Shown piece by piece: positions 61,618 through 64,000 of a stretch of 64,000 bases of DNA. Under the pieces are notes generated by a model. It did no database searches, was not told the origin of the DNA, and was given only the letters and a program-made list of their open reading frames with translations. How positions within the stretch are numbered: position 1 is the first letter of the stretch; every line of letters begins with the position of its first letter. This DNA is from Andrena cerasifolii (taxonomy: Eukaryota > Arthropoda > Insecta > Hymenoptera > Andrenidae), in the NCBI RefSeq assembly GCF_050908995.1, contig NC_135122.1:15230501-15294500 (forward strand). The letters are read 5' to 3'. Made by a program: the position numbers and the translations under genes.

Positions 61618-61851
61618 GACGGCGGCACAGAGTCCTGTTACAGGACGGTGCTGAGTTTCGACACGATCCAGTGGTCGCACGCTGGCGAATGGTTGCTCCT
61701 GGTCCGCTCGTCGGAAGGGATCGCGGACGCTTCCGTTTTGCTGAACGTGACACGGGCCTCGGAGTACAGTCACGCTCACTTCCGGTCGGCGAGCCTGGCC
61801 TGCCTCTCGGTTTGCCTGGCGCTGGCCATCCTGCAGGAGCACCGTCGCTGA
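61618..61851 (+). CDS. Terminal coding exon: end of Ig domain plus C-terminal hydrophobic tail
   Basis: Follows the acceptor TTACCTTGCAG and opens in phase 0, matching the donor at 57237. It has 77 codons and a TGA stop. DGGTESCYRTVLSF supplies a cysteine near strand E, and HAGEWLLLVRSSEG occupies the position of the DxGxYxC F-strand motif but with no cysteine. ASVLLNVTRAS is strand G and contains an N-V-T glycosylation sequon. A membrane segment follows, SASLACLSVCLALAIL, ending in QEHRR. With only about five residues after a 16-residue hydrophobic stretch, this is either a minimal single-pass anchor or a GPI-attachment signal. It would be the last coding exon of this isoform; a longer cytoplasmic isoform by alternative splicing cannot be excluded. 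Confidence 0.88.
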   Translation, partial: DGGTESCYRTVLSFDTIQWSHAGEWLLLVRSSEGIADASVLLNVTRASEYSHAHFRSASLACLSVCLALAILQEHRR

Positions 61852-62664
61852 GGATCCTGCCGCCCCGAACCGGCCACGTCGAGCGTGCATCCTTAAGAAC
61901 CAGCAACAGAATCGAACGAACACCAAAGTTTCCCCCTCTCGCGACGAAGGGGGAGGGGGAAGGGCCACCCCGTCAGTATTTCCGCGACGAGCTTCGATCA
62001 TTGTACATAATATATAAAAGTGGATAGGCAAAGAAGCGAAATAATATTTCCCCAAGGGATGCCGGCGCGCGACGAGAATTCGGCGAGGACGCGCGTCGAC
62101 GGGAGCGTGTTTGCGTTTCGAGAAAGGAGGCGAGAGCCGCGCTTAAACGAGGAGCCTTTTATCGGCGACGCCGTTGCCGACCCGGCTCCCGGGCGACGAC
62201 GATAATCCGGCCCCTCGACGTTCCTTGATCGTGTATCTCGTCGCCAGACATTTTGGATACTCCTGCGGTTTACCGAGTTGCCGCGACGATGCGAGCAGAC
62301 GCTCGAGTCGCGGCAGCGATCGCGTGTGTTCCGTTTGGTCGCCAAAGGTGAACCCTTTCTGTTCCTCTTCGAGTCCTCGGTTGCTGGGGCGGACGTGTCG
62401 GACCGTGAATTGGGTGGTGTTTAATTGTGTGCTCGAAAACACGAGAACCCGCGGCTCGAGCTTTCACCGCGACGCAGCCGATGTCTTTCTCGGGCCTTAA
62501 AAAGGGAATGGGCGCGCCCCTGTGTGGCAAGAAGGATTTACCGCGGGCGCGGGGCGAGGGAGGACTTTGTAAACTAGCTGGCGAGCCTTCGACGCGGGGG
62601 TACACTCGTGGCTCTCGGCGCGACTATGGGAATTACTTAGAGGTAACGCGTCACGCGGGGCACG

Positions 62665-62672
62665 TGTAAATA
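62665..62672 (+). promoter_or_regulatory. Pumilio-type site UGUAAAUA
   Basis: Exact match to the UGUANAUA consensus bound by PUF-family proteins, on the transcribed strand of the presumed 3' UTR. Confidence 0.4.
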
Positions 62673-63091
62673 TTTGTATAGTTTATTTGTAAGGGAAACG
62701 ACACGACGACGAGGTACAGCGACGCGCGAGAACGAAAGCCACCCAGGACAGGCGTGCGCCGCGCAGGAGACCAATTTTTCATTCGGGTTCGCCGGGATTT
62801 TGGCGGCCATCGCGAGGCGAACGATGTTTCCGTTCGACGCGTGATTCGCTGCGGCGATAGCGTGACGCGTAGGTGGGGGTTAAATAATTTGCAACGGGGA
62901 AACGAATGAAAGAGGGACGAAATAAACTACGCGTACGGTTAAGGACACCAAGAGAGAAACAAATTAAAAGTATATATAAAAGCAACAACAACAACAACAA
63001 AAAAAGAAGAATATTCCAAAGAGAGAAAAATAGGAAGGATTAACAAAGTACATTGTTGTATATTATTTTAGGTAAGTAGTACTAAATAGCG

Positions 63092-63099
63092 TGTATATA
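63092..63099 (+). promoter_or_regulatory. Pumilio-type site UGUAUAUA
   Basis: Second exact UGUANAUA match, 427 bp after the first, in the same presumed 3' UTR. Confidence 0.4.
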
Positions 63100-63849
63100 G
63101 TGATTGTAAATGCATAGGCTATCGTGCACCGCGACGGCTATGTATGACGAATTATACAGTGACGCTGTTAGAGATATATTTATTATTCGTTGATATATTT
63201 TTATAAAGTTTTATTTAGCCATAAGTTCTCGTTCGCCTTCCCCACCTCACCCCCCTCTGGATGTGTCGCGTACGTGATCATCGTTAGTTCCGACGGGGAT
63301 GTCGAGTCGGACGCTTTCAACGAGGATGTTAACCAGCTACCGCGGCCGTGCCGAGCGAAAGAAAATCAACGATGACTGTACCGAACAACGGAGACAAAAA
63401 ATAAATAAGACGAGAAGGAAGAAAAGATGAAAAGCGCGACAGCGTCTTTGCCCCGGACAAATGATTCGCGACCCTTTCGATCCCCTCGATTGGTAGGCAG
63501 GAGGCAAATTAAATAGCGTCTGGTTTCGATCGTTCCAGTTCCTTCGGACCGATATTGTTGCGTAATGTTTTGTAAACGCAGTGGTTCCTAATTTTTGTAA
63601 CAAGTCGCACCCCGACCGCCGCGATGCGTAGACCCGTTTCTAATCGTTCGCCTAATTCGCGCGGGTGGTGTCGGTGCTGCTCGTAGACGCGAGACGAAAA
63701 TACCTGGTATCGTTTCTCACCGTTCATTTTGGTCCACGCAACGACGAGAATCGGACGTCTCCTTTTTCCGTTCATTTCTGTCGAATTGCTTAGGTGTTAC
63801 AAATAAGCAACGTGATGTAATCGTTGTACCCCATGACGCCTAAAAGTCC

Positions 63850-63855
63850 AATAAA
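63850..63855 (+). terminator. Polyadenylation signal AATAAA
   Basis: Canonical hexamer, followed about 20 bases later by a GT-rich TGTGTC stretch. It is the most distal good candidate for the Ig gene 3' end. Confidence 0.55.
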
Positions 63856-64000
63856 TGATATTTACAATATGCCTGTGTCGCATTCATTGAGCCTAACGAG
63901 TAAAGTGTAAGCAATTGCTTTTCCTTAATATTTCACTAGGAACTGCTTAAATTCATGCGAATAAAAACACAAGCATCTGCTTTATCTTGTAGGAATTCCT

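Larger units (their letters stand above)
61852..63870 (+). other. Probable 3' UTR of the Ig-domain gene
   Basis: Begins right after the stop codon. The first kilobase is CpG-rich, then becomes AT-rich with a (CAA)n tract at 62982-63001 and an AU-rich block at 63171-63222. AATAAA occurs at 62919, 63397 and 63850. The last is followed within 20-25 bases by a TGTGTC element and is the best candidate for the main cleavage site. Frames in this stretch lack motifs. The extent is inferred. Confidence 0.55.

Overview
The window is eukaryotic, almost certainly insect nuclear DNA. The high CpG content, the very long non-coding stretches, short terminal-inverted-repeat transposons flanked by TTAA or TA, and one spliced gene with long introns together suggest a hymenopteran (bee, wasp, ant or sawfly). 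That assignment is inference. There are no bacterial-style genes or operons, and nearly all long open frames are chance frames in GC-rich DNA.

The only host gene I can support is on the + strand at the right end. An internal coding exon (57059-57237) and a terminal coding exon (61618-61851) join in phase across a 4.4 kb intron. They encode a membrane-proximal immunoglobulin-like domain, an N-glycosylation site and a short C-terminal hydrophobic segment, as expected of a cell-surface adhesion or recognition protein that is single-pass or GPI-anchored. About 2 kb of likely 3' UTR follows, with an AATAAA at 63850 and two Pumilio-type UGUANAUA sites. Everything left of 57059 is probably upstream intron(s) and/or intergenic DNA. 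I found no further exon I would defend, only a weak signal-peptide candidate near 18781.

The rest is dominated by mobile-element relics. (a) Nine TTAA-associated miniature elements fall in about six families (14896, 19023, 21574, 35220, 35928, 37029, 47976, 51937, 54586 and 57266, with the 35928 copy degenerate). Most have TTAAGGGG-type ends, and several share an internal ATCTC...TGAAAATTT module at constant spacing. (b) TA-flanked Tc1/mariner-like or foldback elements lie at 112-680, 2222-2471, 31920-32451 and 40434-41361. The last is invaded by a second foldback (40546-40951) with a 15-bp target duplication and degenerate hammerhead-like motifs, reminiscent of a Penelope-like element. (c) Non-LTR retrotransposon 3' ends occur at 7588-8051 (+) and probably 28009-28650 (-). 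The second carries an 18-bp minisatellite encoding a hexapeptide repeat. (d) Local direct duplications lie near 4.0-4.7 kb and 20.5-20.8 kb, with a cryptic degenerate repeat at 33.1-33.5 kb and several microsatellites.

One member of the 740-bp TTAA family sits only 28 bp downstream of the splice donor of the Ig exon, so the mobile elements and the gene physically interact there. The remaining GC-rich, ORF-poor stretches look like intronic or intergenic DNA that may hold enhancers, but this cannot be shown from one sequence.
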